Of a DNA stretch of 64,000 nucleotides, positions 28,380 through 43,200 are shown piece after piece. Location of the stretch: the NCBI RefSeq assembly GCF_037975245.1, contig NC_092562.1, forward strand, positions 17,747,521-17,811,520, in the 5' to 3' direction. The translations under genes and the position numbers were made by a program. Numbering within the stretch: the stretch's first letter is position 1; every line of letters starts with the position of its first letter. The notes under the pieces were generated by a model. It had not been told where the DNA came from. It made no database searches and saw only the letters and a list, made by a program, of their open reading frames with translations. The stretch comes from Apostichopus japonicus. Taxonomy: Eukaryota > Echinodermata > Holothuroidea > Aspidochirotida > Stichopodidae.

Positions 28380-31300
28380 GGTGATGACGTCTTTTGCCGA
28401 TCTTTTACAGCAAGTGCCTACACGGGGAGCTGTAAGTATTAGTTAATCCACCTAATATCTCAGTCCATACAGTGGCGCGATGGCTTGGCGCACTGTCCGA
28501 GCTGATGATCGAGACTCTCTTTTGCATCCGTGGTTCGAACCCCGGGTGATGACGTCTTTTGCCGATCTTTTACAGCAAGTGCCTACACGGGGAGCTGTAA
28601 GTATTAGTTAATCCACCTAATATCTCAGTCCATACAGTGGCGCGATGGCTTGGCGCACTGTACGAGCTGATGATCGAGACTCTCTTTTGCATCCGTGGTT
28701 CGAACCCCGGGTGATGACGTCTTTTACAGCAAGTGCCTACACGGGGAGCTGTAAGTATTAGTTAATCCACCTAATATCTCAGTCCATACAGTGGCGCGAT
28801 GGCTTGGCGCACTGTACGAGCTGATGATCGAGACTCTCTTTTGCATCCGTGGTTCGAACCCCGGGTGATGACGTCTTTTTCCGATCTTTTACAGCAAGTG
28901 CCTACACGGGGAGCTGTAAGTATTAGTTAATCCACCTAATATCTCAGTCCATACAGTGGCGCGATGGCTTGGCGCACTGTACGAGCTGATGATCGAGACT
29001 CTCTTTTGCATCCGTGGTTCGAACCACGGGTGATGACGTCTTTTGCCGATCTTTTACAGCAAGTGCCTACACGGGGAGCTGTAAGTATTAGTTAATCCAC
29101 CTAATATCTCAGTCCATACAGTGGCGCGATGGCTTGGCGCACTGTACGAGCTGATGATCGAGACTCTCTTTTGCATCCGTGGTTCGAACCCCGGGTCTTT
29201 TGCCGATCTTTTACAGCAAGTGCCTACACGGGGAGCTGTAAGTATTAGTTAATCCACCTAATATCTCAGTCCATACAGTGCCGCGATGGCTTGGCGCACT
29301 GTACGAGCTGATGATCGAGACTCTCTTTTGCATCCGTGGTTCGAACCACGGGTGATGACGTCTTTTGCCGATCTTTTACAGCAAGTGCCTACACGGGGAG
29401 CTGTAAGTATTAGTTAATCCACCTAATATCTCAGTCCATACAGTGGCGCGATGGCTTGGCGCACTGTACGAGCTGATGATCGAGACTCTCTTTTGCATCC
29501 GTGGTTCGAACCCCGGGTGATGACGTCTTTTACAGCAAGTGCCTACACGGGGAGCTGTAAGTATTAGTTAATCCACCTAATATCTCAGTCAATACAGTGG
29601 CGCGATGGCTTGGCGCACTGTACGAGCTGATGATCGAGACTCTCTTTTGCATCCGTGGTTCGAACCACGGGTGATGACGTCTTTTGCCGATCTTTTACAG
29701 CAAGTGCCTACACGGGGAGCTGTAAGTATTAGTTAATCCACCTAATATCTCAGTCCATACAGTGGCGCGATGGCTTGGCGCACTGTACGAGCTGATGATC
29801 GAGACTCTCTTTTGCATCCGTGGTTCGAACCACGGGTGATGACGTCTTTTGCCGATCTTTTACAGCAAGTGCCTACACGGGGAGCTGTAAGTATTAGTTA
29901 ATCCACCTAATATCTCAGTCCATACAGTGGCGCGATGGCTTGGCGCACTTTACGAGCTGATGATCGAGACTCTCTTTTGCATCCGTGGTTCGAACCCCGG
30001 GTGATGACGTCTTTTACAGCAAGTGCCTACACGGGGAGCTGTAAGTATTAGTTAATCCACCTAATATCTCAGTCCATACAGTGGCGCGATGGCTTGGCGC
30101 ACTGTACGAGCTGATGATCGAGACTCTCTTTTGCATCCGTGGTTCGAACCCCGGGTGATGACGTCTTTTTCCGATCTTTTACAGCAAGTGCCTACACGGG
30201 GAGCTGTAAGTATTAGTTAATCCACCTAATATCTCAGTCCATACAGTGGCGCGATGGCTTGGCGCACTGTACGAGCTGATGATTGAGACTCTCTTTTGCA
30301 TCCGTGGTTCGAACCCCGGGTGATGACGTCTTTTACAGCAAGTGCCTACACGGGGAGCTGTAAGTATTAGTTAATCCACCTAATATCTCAGTCCATACAG
30401 TGGCGCGATGGCTTGGCGCACTGTACGAGCTGATGATCGAGACTCTCTTTTGCATCCGTGGTTCGAACCCCGGGTGATGACGTCTTTTTCCGATCTTTTA
30501 CAGCAAGTGCCTACACGGGGAGCTGTAAGTATTAGTTAATCCACCTAATATCTCAGTCCATACAGTGGCGCGATGGCTTGGCGCACTGTACGAGCTGATG
30601 ATCGAGACTCTCTTTTGCATCCGTGGTTCGAACCACGGGTGATGACGTCTTTTGCCGATCTTTTACAGCAAGTGCCTACACGGGGAGCTGTAAGTATTAG
30701 TTAATCCACCTAATATCTCAGTCCATACAGTGGCGCGATGGCTTGGCGCACTGTACGAGCTGATGATCGAGACTCTCTTTTGCATCCGTGGTTCGAACCC
30801 CGGGTCTTTTGCCGATCTTTTACAGCAAGTGCCTACACGGGGAGCTGTAAGTATTAGTTAATCCACCTAATATCTCAGTCCATACAGTGCCGCGATGGCT
30901 TGGCGCACTGTACGAGCTGATGATCGAGACTCTCTTTTGCATCCGTGGTTCGAACCACGGGTGATGACGTCTTTTGCCGATCTTTTACAGCAAGTGCCTA
31001 CACGGGGAGCTGTAAGTATTAGTTAATCCACCTAATATCTCAGTCCATACAGTGGCGCGATGGCTTGGCGCACTGTCCGAGCTGATGATCGAGACTCTCT
31101 TTTGCATCCGTGGTTCGAACCCCGGGTGATGACGTCTTTTGCCGATCTTTTACAGCAAGTGCCTACACGGGGAGCTGTAAGTATTAGTTAATCCACCTAA
31201 TATCTCAGTCCATACAGTGGCGCGATGGCTTGGCGCACTGTACGAGCTGATGATCGAGACTCTCTTTTGCATCCGTGGTTCGAACCCCGGGTGATGACGT

Positions 31301-34300
31301 CTTTTACAGCAAGTGCCTACACGGGGAGCTGTAAGTATTAGTTAATCCACCTAATATCTCAGTCCATACAGTGGCGCGATGGCTTGGCGCACTGTACGAG
31401 CTGATGATCGAGACTCTCTTTTGCATCCGTGGTTCGAACCCCGGGTGATGACGTCTTTTTCCGATCTTTTACAGCAAGTGCCTACACGGGGAGCTGTAAG
31501 TATTAGTTAATCCACCTAATATCTCAGTCCATACAGTGGCGCGATGGCTTGGCGCACTGTACGAGCTGATGATCGAGACTCTCTTTTGCATCCGTGGTTC
31601 GAACCACGGGTGATGACGTCTTTTGCCGATCTTTTACAGCAAGTGCCTACACGGGGAGCTGTAAGTATTAGTTAATCCACCTAATATCTCAGTCCATACA
31701 GTGGCGCGATGGCTTGGCGCACTGTACGAGCTGATGATCGAGACTCTCTTTTGCATCCGTGGTTCGAACCCCGGGTCTTTTGCCGGTCTTTTACAGCAAG
31801 TGCCTACACGGGGAGCTGTAAGTATTAGTTAATCCACCTAATATCTCAGTCCATACAGTGCCGCGATGGCTTGGCGCACTGTACGAGCTGATGATCGAGA
31901 CTCTCTTTTGCATCCGTGGTTCGAACCACGGGTGATGACGTCTTTTGCCGATCTTTTACAGCAAGTGCCTACACGGGGAGCTGTAAGTATTAGTTAATCC
32001 ACCTAATATCTCAGTCCATACAGTGGCGCGATGGCTTGGCGCACTGTACGAGCTGATGATCGAGACTCTCTTTTGCATCCGTGGTTCGAACCCCGGGTGA
32101 TGACGTCTTTTACAGCAAGTGCCTACACGGGGAGCTGTAAGTATTAGTTAATCCACCTAATATCTCAGTCAATACAGTGGCGCGATGGCTTGGCGCACTG
32201 TACGAGCTGATGATCGAGACTCTCTTTTGCATCCGTGGTTCGAACCACGGGTGATGACGTCTTTTGCCGATCTTTTACAGCAAGTGCCTACACGGGGAGC
32301 TGTAAGTATTAGTTAATCCACCTAATATCTCAGTCCATACAGTGGCGCGATGGCTTGGCGCACTGTACGAGCTGATGATCGAGACTCTCTTTTGCATCCG
32401 TGGTTCGAACCACGGGTGATGACGTCTTTTGCCGATCTTTTACAGCAAGTGCCTACACGGGGAGCTGTAAGTATTAGTTAATCCACCTAATATCTCAGTC
32501 CATACAGTGGCGCGATGGCTTGGCGCACTTTACGAGCTGATGATCGAGACTCTCTTTTGCATCCGTGGTTCGAACCCCGGGTGATGACGTCTTTTACAGC
32601 AAGTGCCTACACGGGGAGCTGTAAGTATTAGTTAATCCACCTAATATCTCAGTCCATACAGTGGCGCGATGGCTTGGCGCACTGTACGAGCTGATGATCG
32701 AGACTCTCTTTTGCATCCGTGGTTCGAACCCCGGGTGATGACGTCTTTTTCCGATCTTTTACAGCAAGTGCCTACACGGGGAGCTGTAAGTATTAGTTAA
32801 TCCACCTAATATCTCAGTCCATACAGTGGCGCGATGGCTTGGCGCACTGTACGAGCTGATGATCGAGACTCTCTTTTGCATCCGTGGTTCGAACCCCGGG
32901 TGATGACGTCTTTTACAGCAAGTGCCTACACGGGGAGCTGTAAGTATTAGTTAATCCACCTAATATCTCAGTCCATACAGTGGCGCGATGGCTTGGCGCA
33001 CTGTACGAGCTGATGATCGAGACTCTCTTTTGCATCCGTGGTTCGAACCCCGGGTGATGACGTCTTTTTCCGATCTTTTACAGCAAGTGCCTACACGGGG
33101 AGCTGTAAGTATTAGTTAATCCACCTAATATCTCAGTCCATACAGTGGCGCGATGGCTTGGCGCACTGTACGAGCTGATGATCGAGACTCTCTTTTGCAT
33201 CCGTGGTTCGAACCACGGGTGATGACGTCTTTTGCCGATCTTTTACAGCAAGTGCCTACACGGGGAGCTGTAAGTATTAGTTAATCCACCTAATATCTCA
33301 GTCCATACAGTGGCGCGATGGCTTGGCGCACTGTACGAGCTGATGATCGAGACTCTCTTTTGCATCCGTGGTTCGAACCCCGGGTCTTTTGCCGATCTTT
33401 TACAGCAAGTGCCTACACGGGGAGCTGTAAGTATTAGTTAATCCACCTAATATCTCAGTCCATACAGTGCCGCGATGGCTTGGCGCACTGTACGAGCTGA
33501 TGATCGAGACTCTCTTTTGCATCCGTGGTTCGAACCACGGGTGATGACGTCTTTTGCCGATCTTTTACAGCAAGTGCCTACACGGGGAGCTGTAAGTATT
33601 AGTTAATCCACCTAATATCTCAGTCCATACAGTGGCGCGATGGCTTGGCGCACTGTACGAGCTGATGATCGAGACTCTCTTTTGCATCCGTGGTTCGAAC
33701 CCCGGGTGATGACGTCTTTTACAGCAAGTGCCTACACGGGGAGCTGTAAGTATTAGTTAATCCACCTAATATCTCAGTCCATACAGTGGCGCGATGGCTT
33801 GGCGCATTGTACGAGCTGATGATCGAGACTCTCTTTTGCATCCGTGGTTCGAACCACGGGTGATGACGTCTTTTGCCGATCTTTTACAGCAAGTGCCTAC
33901 ACGGGGAGCTGTAAGTATTAGTTAATCCACCTAATATCTCAGTCCATACAGTGGCGCGATGGCTTGGCGCACTTTACGAGCTGATGATCGAGACTCTCTT
34001 TTGCATCCGTGGTTCGAACCCCGGGTGATGACGTCTTTTACAGCAAGTGCCTACACGGGGAGCTGTAAGTATTAGTTAATCCACCTAATATCTCAGTCCA
34101 TACAGTGGCGCGATGGCTTGGCGCACTGTACGAGCTGATGATCGAGACTCTCTTTTGCATCCGTGGTTCGAACCCCGGGTGATGACGTCTTTTTCCGATC
34201 TTTTACAGCAAGTGCCTACACGGGGAGCTGTAAGTATTAGTTAATCCACCTAATATCTCAGTCCATACAGTGGCGCGATGGCTTGGCGCACTGTACGAGC

Positions 34301-37300
34301 TGATGATCGAGACTCTCTTTTGCATCCGTGGTTCGAGCCCCGGGTGATGACGTCTTTTACAGCAAGTGCCTACACGGGGAGCTGTAAGTATTAGTTAATC
34401 CACCTAATATCTCAGTCCATACAGTGGCGCGATGGCTTGGCGCACTGTACGAGCTGATGATCGAGACTCTCTTTTGCATCCGTGGTTCGAACCCCGGGTG
34501 ATGACGTCTTTTTCCGATCTTTTACAGCAAGTGCCTACACGGGGAGCTGTAAGTATTAGTTAATCCACCTAATATCTCAGTCCATACAGTGGCGCGATGG
34601 CTTGGCGCACTGTACGAGCTGATGATCGAGACTCTCTTTTGCATCCGTGGTTCGAACCACGGGTGATGACGTCTTTTGCCGATCTTTTACAGCAAGTGCC
34701 TACACGGGGAGCTGTAAGTATTAGTTAATCCACCTAATATCTCAGTCCATACAGTGGCGCGATGGCTTGGCGCACTGTACGAGCTGATGATCGAGACTCT
34801 CTTTTGCATCCGTGGTTCGAACCCCGGGTCTTTTGCCGATCTTTTACAGCAAGTGCCTACACGGGGAGCTGTAAGTATTAGTTAATCCACCTAATATCTC
34901 AGTCCATACAGTGCCGCGATGGCTTGGCGCACTGTACGAGCTGATGATCGAGACTCTCTTTTGCATCCGTGGTTCGAACCACGGGTGATGACGTCTTTTG
35001 CCGATCTTTTACAGCAAGTGCCTACACGGGGAGCTGTAAGTATTAGTTAATCCACCTAATATCTCAGTCCATACAGTGGCGCGATGGCTTGGCGCACTGT
35101 ACGAGCTGATGATCGAGACTCTCTTTTGCATCCGTGGTTCGAACCCCGGGTGATGACGTCTTTTACAGCAAGTGCCTACACGGGGAGCTGTAAGTATTAG
35201 TTAATCCACCTAATATCTCAGTCAATACAGTGGCGCGATGGCTTGGCGCACTGTACGAGCTGATGATCGAGACTCTCTTTTGCATCCGTGGTTCGAACCA
35301 CGGGTGATGACGTCTTTTGCCGATCTTTTACAGCAAGTGCCTACACGGGGAGCTGTAAGTATTAGTTAATCCACCTAATATCTCAGTCCATACAGTGGCG
35401 CGATGGCTTGGCGCACTGTACGAGCTGATGATCGAGACTCTCTTTTGCATCCGTGGTTCGAACCACGGGTGATGACGTCTTTTGCCGATCTTTTACAGCA
35501 AGTGCCTACACGGGGAGCTGTAAGTATTAGTTAATCCACCTAATATCTCAGTCCATACAGTGGCGCGATGGCTTGGCGCACTGTACGAGCTGATGATCGA
35601 GACTCTCTTTTGCATCCGTGGTTCGAACCCCGGGTCTTTTGCCGATCTTTTACAGCAAGTGCCTACACGGGGAGCTGTAAGTATTAGTTAATCCACCTAA
35701 TATCTCAGTCCATACAGTGCCGCGATGGCTTGGCGCACTGTACGAGCTGATGATCGAGACTCTCTTTTGCATCCGTGGTTCGAACCACGGGTGATGACGT
35801 CTTTTGCCGATCTTTTACAGCAAGTGCCTACACGGGGAGCTGTAAGTATTAGTTAATCCACCTAATATCTCAGTCCATACAGTGGCGCGATGGCTTGGCG
35901 CACTGTCCGAGCTGATGATCGAGACTCTCTTTTGCATCCGTGGTTCGAACCCCGGGTGATGACGTCTTTTGCCGATCTTTTACAGCAAGTGCCTACACGG
36001 GGAGCTGTAAGTATTAGTTAATCCACCTAATATCTCAGTCCATACAGTGGCGCGATGGCTTGGCGCACTGTACGAGCTGATGATCGAGACTCTCTTTTGC
36101 ATCCGTGGTTCGAACCCCGGGTGATGACGTCTTTTACAGCAAGTGCCTACACGGGGAGCTGTAAGTATTAGTTAATCCACCTAATATCTCAGTCCATACA
36201 GTGGCGCGATGGCTTGGCGCACTGTACGAGCTGATGATCGAGACTCTCTTTTGCATCCGTGGTTCGAACCCCGGGTGATGACGTCTTTTTCCGATCTTTT
36301 ACAGCAAGTGCCTACACGGGGAGCTGTAAGTATTAGTTAATCCACCTAATATCTCAGTCCATACAGTGGCGCGATGGCTTGGCGCACTGTACGAGCTGAT
36401 GATCGAGACTCTCTTTTGCATCCGTGGTTCGAACCACGGGTGATGACGTCTTTTGCCGATCTTTTACAGCAAGTGCCTACACGGGGAGCTGTAAGTATTA
36501 GTTAATCCACCTAATATCTCAGTCCATACAGTGGCGCGATGGCTTGGCGCACTGTACGAGCTGATGATCGAGACTCTCTTTTGCATCCGTGGTTCGAACC
36601 CCGGGTCTTTTGCCGGTCTTTTACAGCAAGTGCCTACACGGGGAGCTGTAAGTATTAGTTAATCCACCTAATATCTCAGTCCATACAGTGCCGCGATGGC
36701 TTGGCGCACTGTACGAGCTGATGATCGAGACTCTCTTTTGCATCCGTGGTTCGAACCACGGGTGATGACGTCTTTTGCCGATCTTTTACAGCAAGTGCCT
36801 ACACGGGGAGCTGTAAGTATTAGTTAATCCACCTAATATCTCAGTCCATACAGTGGCGCGATGGCTTGGCGCACTGTACGAGCTGATGATCGAGACTCTC
36901 TTTTGCATCCGTGGTTCGAACCCCGGGTGATGACGTCTTTTACAGCAAGTGCCTACACGGGGAGCTGTAAGTATTAGTTAATCCACCTAATATCTCAGTC
37001 AATACAGTGGCGCGATGGCTTGGCGCACTGTACGAGCTGATGATCGAGACTCTCTTTTGCATCCGTGGTTCGAACCACGGGTGATGACGTCTTTTGCCGA
37101 TCTTTTACAGCAAGTGCCTACACGGGGAGCTGTAAGTATTAGTTAATCCACCTAATATCTCAGTCCATACAGTGGCGCGATGGCTTGGCGCACTGTACGA
37201 GCTGATGATCGAGACTCTCTTTTGCATCCGTGGTTCGAACCACGGGTGATGACGTCTTTTGCCGATCTTTTACAGCAAGTGCCTACACGGGGAGCTGTAA

Positions 37301-40250
37301 GTATTAGTTAATCCACCTAATATCTCAGTCCATACAGTGGCGCGATGGCTTGGCGCACTTTACGAGCTGATGATCGAGACTCTCTTTTGCATCCGTGGTT
37401 CGAACCCCGGGTGATGACGTCTTTTACAGCAAGTGCCTACACGGGGAGCTGTAAGTATTAGTTAATCCACCTAATATCTCAGTCCATACAGTGGCGCGAT
37501 GGCTTGGCGCACTGTACGAGCTGATGATCGAGACTCTCTTTTGCATCCGTGGTTCGAACCCCGGGTGATGACGTCTTTTTCCGATCTTTTACAGCAAGTG
37601 CCTACACGGGGAGCTGTAAGTATTAGTTAATCCACCTAATATCTCAGTCCATACAGTGGCGCGATGGCTTGGCGCACTGTACGAGCTGATGATCGAGACT
37701 CTCTTTTGCATCCGTGGTTCGAACCCCGGGTGATGACGTCTTTTACAGCAAGTGCCTACACGGGGAGCTGTAAGTATTAGTTAATCCACCTAATATCTCA
37801 GTCCATACAGTGGCGCGATGGCTTGGCGCACTGTACGAGCTGATGATCGAGACTCTCTTTTGCATCCGTGGTTCGAACCCCGGGTGATGACGTCTTTTTC
37901 CGATCTTTTACAGCAAGTGCCTACACGGGGAGCTGTAAGTATTAGTTAATCCACCTAATATCTCAGTCCATACAGTGGCGCGATGGCTTGGCGCACTGTA
38001 CGAGCTGATGATCGAGACTCTCTTTTGCATCCGTGGTTCGAACCACGGGTGATGACGTCTTTTGCCGATCTTTTACAGCAAGTGCCTACACGGGGAGCTG
38101 TAAGTATTAGTTAATCCACCTAATATCTCAGTCCATACAGTGGCGCGATGGCTTGGCGCACTGTACGAGCTGATGATCGAGACTCTCTTTTGCATCCGTG
38201 GTTCGAACCCCGGGTCTTTTGCCGATCTTTTACAGCAAGTGCCTACACGGGGAGCTGTAAGTATTAGTTAATCCACCTAATATCTCAGTCCATACAGTGC
38301 CGCGATGGCTTGGCGCACTGTACGAGCTGATGATCGAGACTCTCTTTTGCATCCGTGGTTCGAACCACGGGTGATGACGTCTTTTGCCGATCTTTTACAG
38401 CAAGTGCCTACACGGGGAGCTGTAAGTATTAGTTAATCCACCTAATATCTCAGTCCATACAGTGGCGCGATGGCTTGGCGCACTGTACGAGCTGATGATC
38501 GAGACTCTCTTTTGCATCCGTGGTTCGAACCCCGGGTGATGACGTCTTTTACAGCAAGTGCCTACACGGGGAGCTGTAAGTATTAGTTAATCCACCTAAT
38601 ATCTCAGTCCATACAGTGGCGCGATGGCTTGACGCACTGTACGAGCTGATGATCGAGACTCTCTTTTGCATCCGTGGTTCGAACCACGGGTGATGACGTC
38701 TTTTGCCGATCTTTTACAGCAAGTGCCTACACGGGGAGCTGTAAGTATTAGTTAATCCACCTAATATCTCAGTCCATACAGTGGCGCGATGGCTTGGCGC
38801 ACTTTACGAGCTGATGATCGAGACTCTCTTTTGCATCCGTGGTTCGAACCCCGGGTGATGACGTCTTTTACAGCAAGTGCCTACACGGGGAGCTGTAAGT
38901 ATTAGTTAATCCACCTAATATCTCAGTCCATACAGTGGCGCGATGGCTTGGCGCACTGTACGAGCTGATGATCGAGACTCTCTTTTGCATCCGTGGTTCG
39001 AACCCCGGGTGATGACGTCTTTTTCCGATCTTTTACAGCAAGTGCCTACACGGGGAGCTGTAAGTATTAGTTAATCCACCTAATATCTCAGTCCATACAG
39101 TGGCGCGATGGCTTGGCGCACTGTACGAGCTGATGATCGAGACTCTCTTTTGCATCCGTGGTTCGAGCCCCGGGTGATGACGTCTTTTACAGCAAGTGCC
39201 TACACGGGGAGCTGTAAGTATTAGTTAATCCACCTAATATCTCAGTCCATACAGTGGCGCGATGGCTTGGCGCACTGTACGAGCTGATGATCGAGACTCT
39301 CTTTTGCATCCGTGGTTCGAACCACGGGTGATGACGTCTTTTGCCGATCTTTTACAGCAAGTGCCTACACGGGGAGCTGTAAGTATTAGTTAATCCACCT
39401 AATATCTCAGTCCATACAGTGGCGCGATGGCTTGGCGCACTGTACGAGCTGATGATCGAGACTCTCTTTTGCATCCGTGGTTCGAACCCCGGGTCTTTTG
39501 CCGATCTTTTACAGCAAGTGCCTACACGGGGAGCTGTAAGTATTAGTTAATCCACCTAATATCTCAGTCCATACAGTGCCGCGATGGCTTGGCGCACTGT
39601 ACGAGCTGATGATCGAGACTCTCTTTTGCATCCGTGGTTCGAACCACGGGTGATGACGTCTTTTGCCGATCTTTTACAGCAAGTGCCTACACGGGGAGCT
39701 GTAAGTATTAGTTAATCCACCTAATATCTCAGTCCATACAGTGGCGCGATGGCTTGGCGCACTGTACGAGCTGATGATCGAGACTCTCTTTTGCATCCGT
39801 GGTTCGAACCCCGGGTGATGACGTCTTTTACAGCAAGTGCCTACACGGGGAGCTGTAAGTAGTAGTTAATCCACCTAATATCTCAGTCAATACAGTGGCG
39901 CGATGGCTTGGCGCACTGTACGAGCTGATGATCGAGACTCTCTTTTGCATCCGTGGTTCGAACCACGGGTGATGACGTCTTTTGCCGATCTTTTACAGCA
40001 AGTGCCTACACGGGGAGCTGTAAGTATTAGTTAATCCACCTAATATCTCAGTCCATACAGTGGCGCGATGGCTTGGCGCACTGTACGAGCTGATGATCGA
40101 GACTCTCTTTTGCATCCGTGGTTCGAACCACGGGTGATGACGTCTTTTGCCGATCTTTTACAGCAAGTGCCTACACGGGGAGCTGTAAGTATTAGTTAAT
40201 CCACCTAATATCTCAGTCCATACAGTGGCGCGATGGCTTGGCGCACTTTA
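28380..40250 (+). repeat. Nested higher-order repeats, 2580 and 4830 bp
   Basis: Marker variants show two layers. A 2580-bp block (about 16 monomers) at about 28380-30959 is repeated at 30960-33539: CACTGTCCGA at 28491/31071 and CAGTCAATAC at 29586/32166. The larger block starting at 30960 is then repeated from 35790 at offset 4830: CACTGTCCGA at 31071/35901, GCCGGTCTT at 31782/36612, GTTCGAGCCC at 34331/39161. After about 39300 the offset drops to 4665 (CAGTCAATAC 35219/39884), so the second copy lost one 165-bp monomer. Copies differ at only scattered single bases, making this the youngest-looking part of the array. Confidence 0.85.
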
Positions 40251-43200
40251 CGAGCTGATGATCGAGACTCTCTTTTGCATCCGTGGTTCGAACCCCGGGT
40301 GATGACGTCTTTTACAGCAAGTGCCTACACGGGGAGCTGTAAGTATTAGTTAATCCACCTAATATCTCAGTCCATACAGTGGCGCGATGGCTTGGCGCAC
40401 TGTACGAGCTGATGATCGAGACTCTCTTTTGCATCCGTGGTTCGAACCCCGGGTGATGACGTCTTTTGCCGATCTTTTACAGCAAGTGCCTACACGGGGA
40501 GCTGTAAGTATTAGTTAATCCACCTAATATCTCAGTCCATACAGTGGCGCGATGGCTTGGCGCACTGTACGAGCTGATGATCGAGACTCTCTTTTGCATC
40601 CGTTGTTCGAACTCCGAGTGATGACGTCTTTTGCCGATCTTTTACAGCAAGTGCCTACACGGGGAGCTGTAAGTATTATTTAATCCACCTAATATCTCAG
40701 TCCATACAGTGGCGCGATGGCTTGGCGCACTGTACGAGCTGATGATCGAGACTCTCTTTTGCATCCGTGGTTCGAACCCCGGGTGATGACGTCTTTTACA
40801 GCAAGTGCCTACACGGGGAGCTGTAAGTATTAGTTAATCCACCTAATATCTCAGTCCATACAGTGGCGCGATGGCTTGGCGCACTGTACGAGCTGATGAT
40901 CGAGACTCTCTTTTGCATCCGTGGTTCGAACCCCGGGTGATGACGTCTTTTTCCGATCTTTTACAGCAAGTGCCTACACGGGGAGCTGTAAGTATTAGTT
41001 AATCCACCTAATATCTCAGTCCATACAGTGCCGCGATGGCTTGGCGCACTGTACGAGCTGATGATCGAGACTCTCTTTTGCATCCGTGGTTCGAACCACG
41101 GGTGATGACGTCTTTTGCCGATCTTTTACAGCAAGTGCCTACACGGGGAGCTGTAAGTATTAGTTAATCCACCTAATATCTCAGTCCATACAGTGGCGCG
41201 ATGGCTTGGCGCACTGTACGAGCTGATGATCGAGACTCTCTTTTGCATCCGTGGTTCGAACCCCGGGTGATGACGTCTTTTACAGCAAGTGCCTACACGG
41301 GGAGCTGTAAGTATTAGTTAATCCACCTAATATCTCAGTCAATACAGTGGCGCGATGGCTTGGCGCACTGTACGAGCTGATGATCGAGACTCTCTTTTGC
41401 ATCCGTGGTTCGAACCACGGGTGATGACGTCTTTTGCCGATCTTTTACAGCAAGTGCCTACACGGGGAGCTGTAAGTATTAGTTAATCCACCTAATATCT
41501 CAGTCCATACAGTGGCGCGATGGCTTGGCGCACTGTACGAGCTGATGATCGAGACTCTCTTTTGCATCCGTGGTTCGAACCACGGGTGATGACGTCTTTT
41601 GCCGATCTTTTACAGCAAGTGCCTACACGGGGAGCTGTAAGTATTAGTTAATCCACCTAATATCTCAGTCCATACAGTGGCGCGATGGCTTGGCGCACTT
41701 TACGAGCTGATGATCGAGACTCTCTTTTGCATCCGTGGTTCGAACCCCGGGTGATGACGTCTTTTACAGCAAGTGCCTACACGGGGAGCTGTAAGTATTA
41801 GTTAATCCACCTAATATCTCAGTCCATACAGTGGCGCGATGGCTTGGCGCACTGTACGAGCTGATGATCGAGACTCTCTTTTGCATCCGTGGTTCGAACC
41901 CCGGGTGATGACGTCTTTTGCCGATCTTTTACAGCAAGTGCCTACACGGGGAGCTGTAAGTATTAGTTAATCCACCTAATATCTCAGTCCATACAGTGGC
42001 GCGATGGCTTGGCGCACTGTACGAGCTGATGATCGAGACTCTCTTTTGCATCCGTGGTTCGAACCCCGGGTGATGACGTCTTTTACAGCAAGTGCCTACA
42101 CGGGGAGCTGTAAGTATTAGTTAATCCACCTAATATCTCAGTCCATACAGTGGCGCGATGGCTTGGCGCACTGTACGAGCTGATGATCGAGACTCTCTTT
42201 TGCATCCGTGGTTCGAACCCCGGGTGATGACGTCTTTTTCCGATCTTTTACAGCAAGTGCCTACACGGGGAGCTGTAAGTATTAGTTAATCCACCTAATA
42301 TCTCAGTCCATACAGTGGCGCGATGGCTTGGCGCACTGTACGAGCTGATGATCGAGACTCTCTTTTGCATCCGTGGTTCGAACCACGGGTGATGACGTCT
42401 TTTGCCGATCTTTTACAGCAAGTGCCTACACGGGGAGCTGTAAGTATTAGTTAATCCACCTAATATCTCAGTCCATACAGTGGCGCGATGGCTTGGCGCA
42501 CTGTACGAGCTGATGATCGAGACTCTCTTTTGCATCCGTGGTTCGAACCCCGGGTCTTTTGCCGATCTTTTACAGCAAGTGCCTACACGGGGAGCTGTAA
42601 GTATTAGTTAATCCACCTAATATCTCAGTCCATACAGTGCCGCGATGGCTTGGCGCACTGTACGAGCTGATGATCGAGACTCTCTTTTGCATCCGTGGTT
42701 CGAACCACGGGTGATGACGTCTTTTGCCGATCTTTTACAGCAAGTGCCTACACGGGGAGCTGTAAGTATTAGTTAATCCACCTAATATCTCAGTCCATAC
42801 AGTGGCGCGATGGCTTGGCGCACTTTACGAGCTGATGATCGAGACTCTCTTTTGCATCCGTGGTTCGAACCCCGGGTGATGACGTCTTTTACAGCAAGTG
42901 CCTACAAGGGGAGCTGTAAGTATTAGTTAATCCACCTAATATCTCAGTCCATACAGTGGCGCGATGGCTTGGCGCACTGTACGAGCTGATGATCGAGACT
43001 CTCTTTTGCATCCGTGGTTCGAACCCCGGGTGATGACGTCTTTTGCCGATCTTTTACAGCAAGTGCCTACACGGGGAGCTGTAAGTATTAGTTAATCCAC
43101 CTAATATCTCAGTCCATACAGTGGCGCGATGGCTTGGCGCACTGTACGAGCTGATGATCGAGACTCTCTTTTGCATCCGTGGTTCGAACCACGGGTGATG

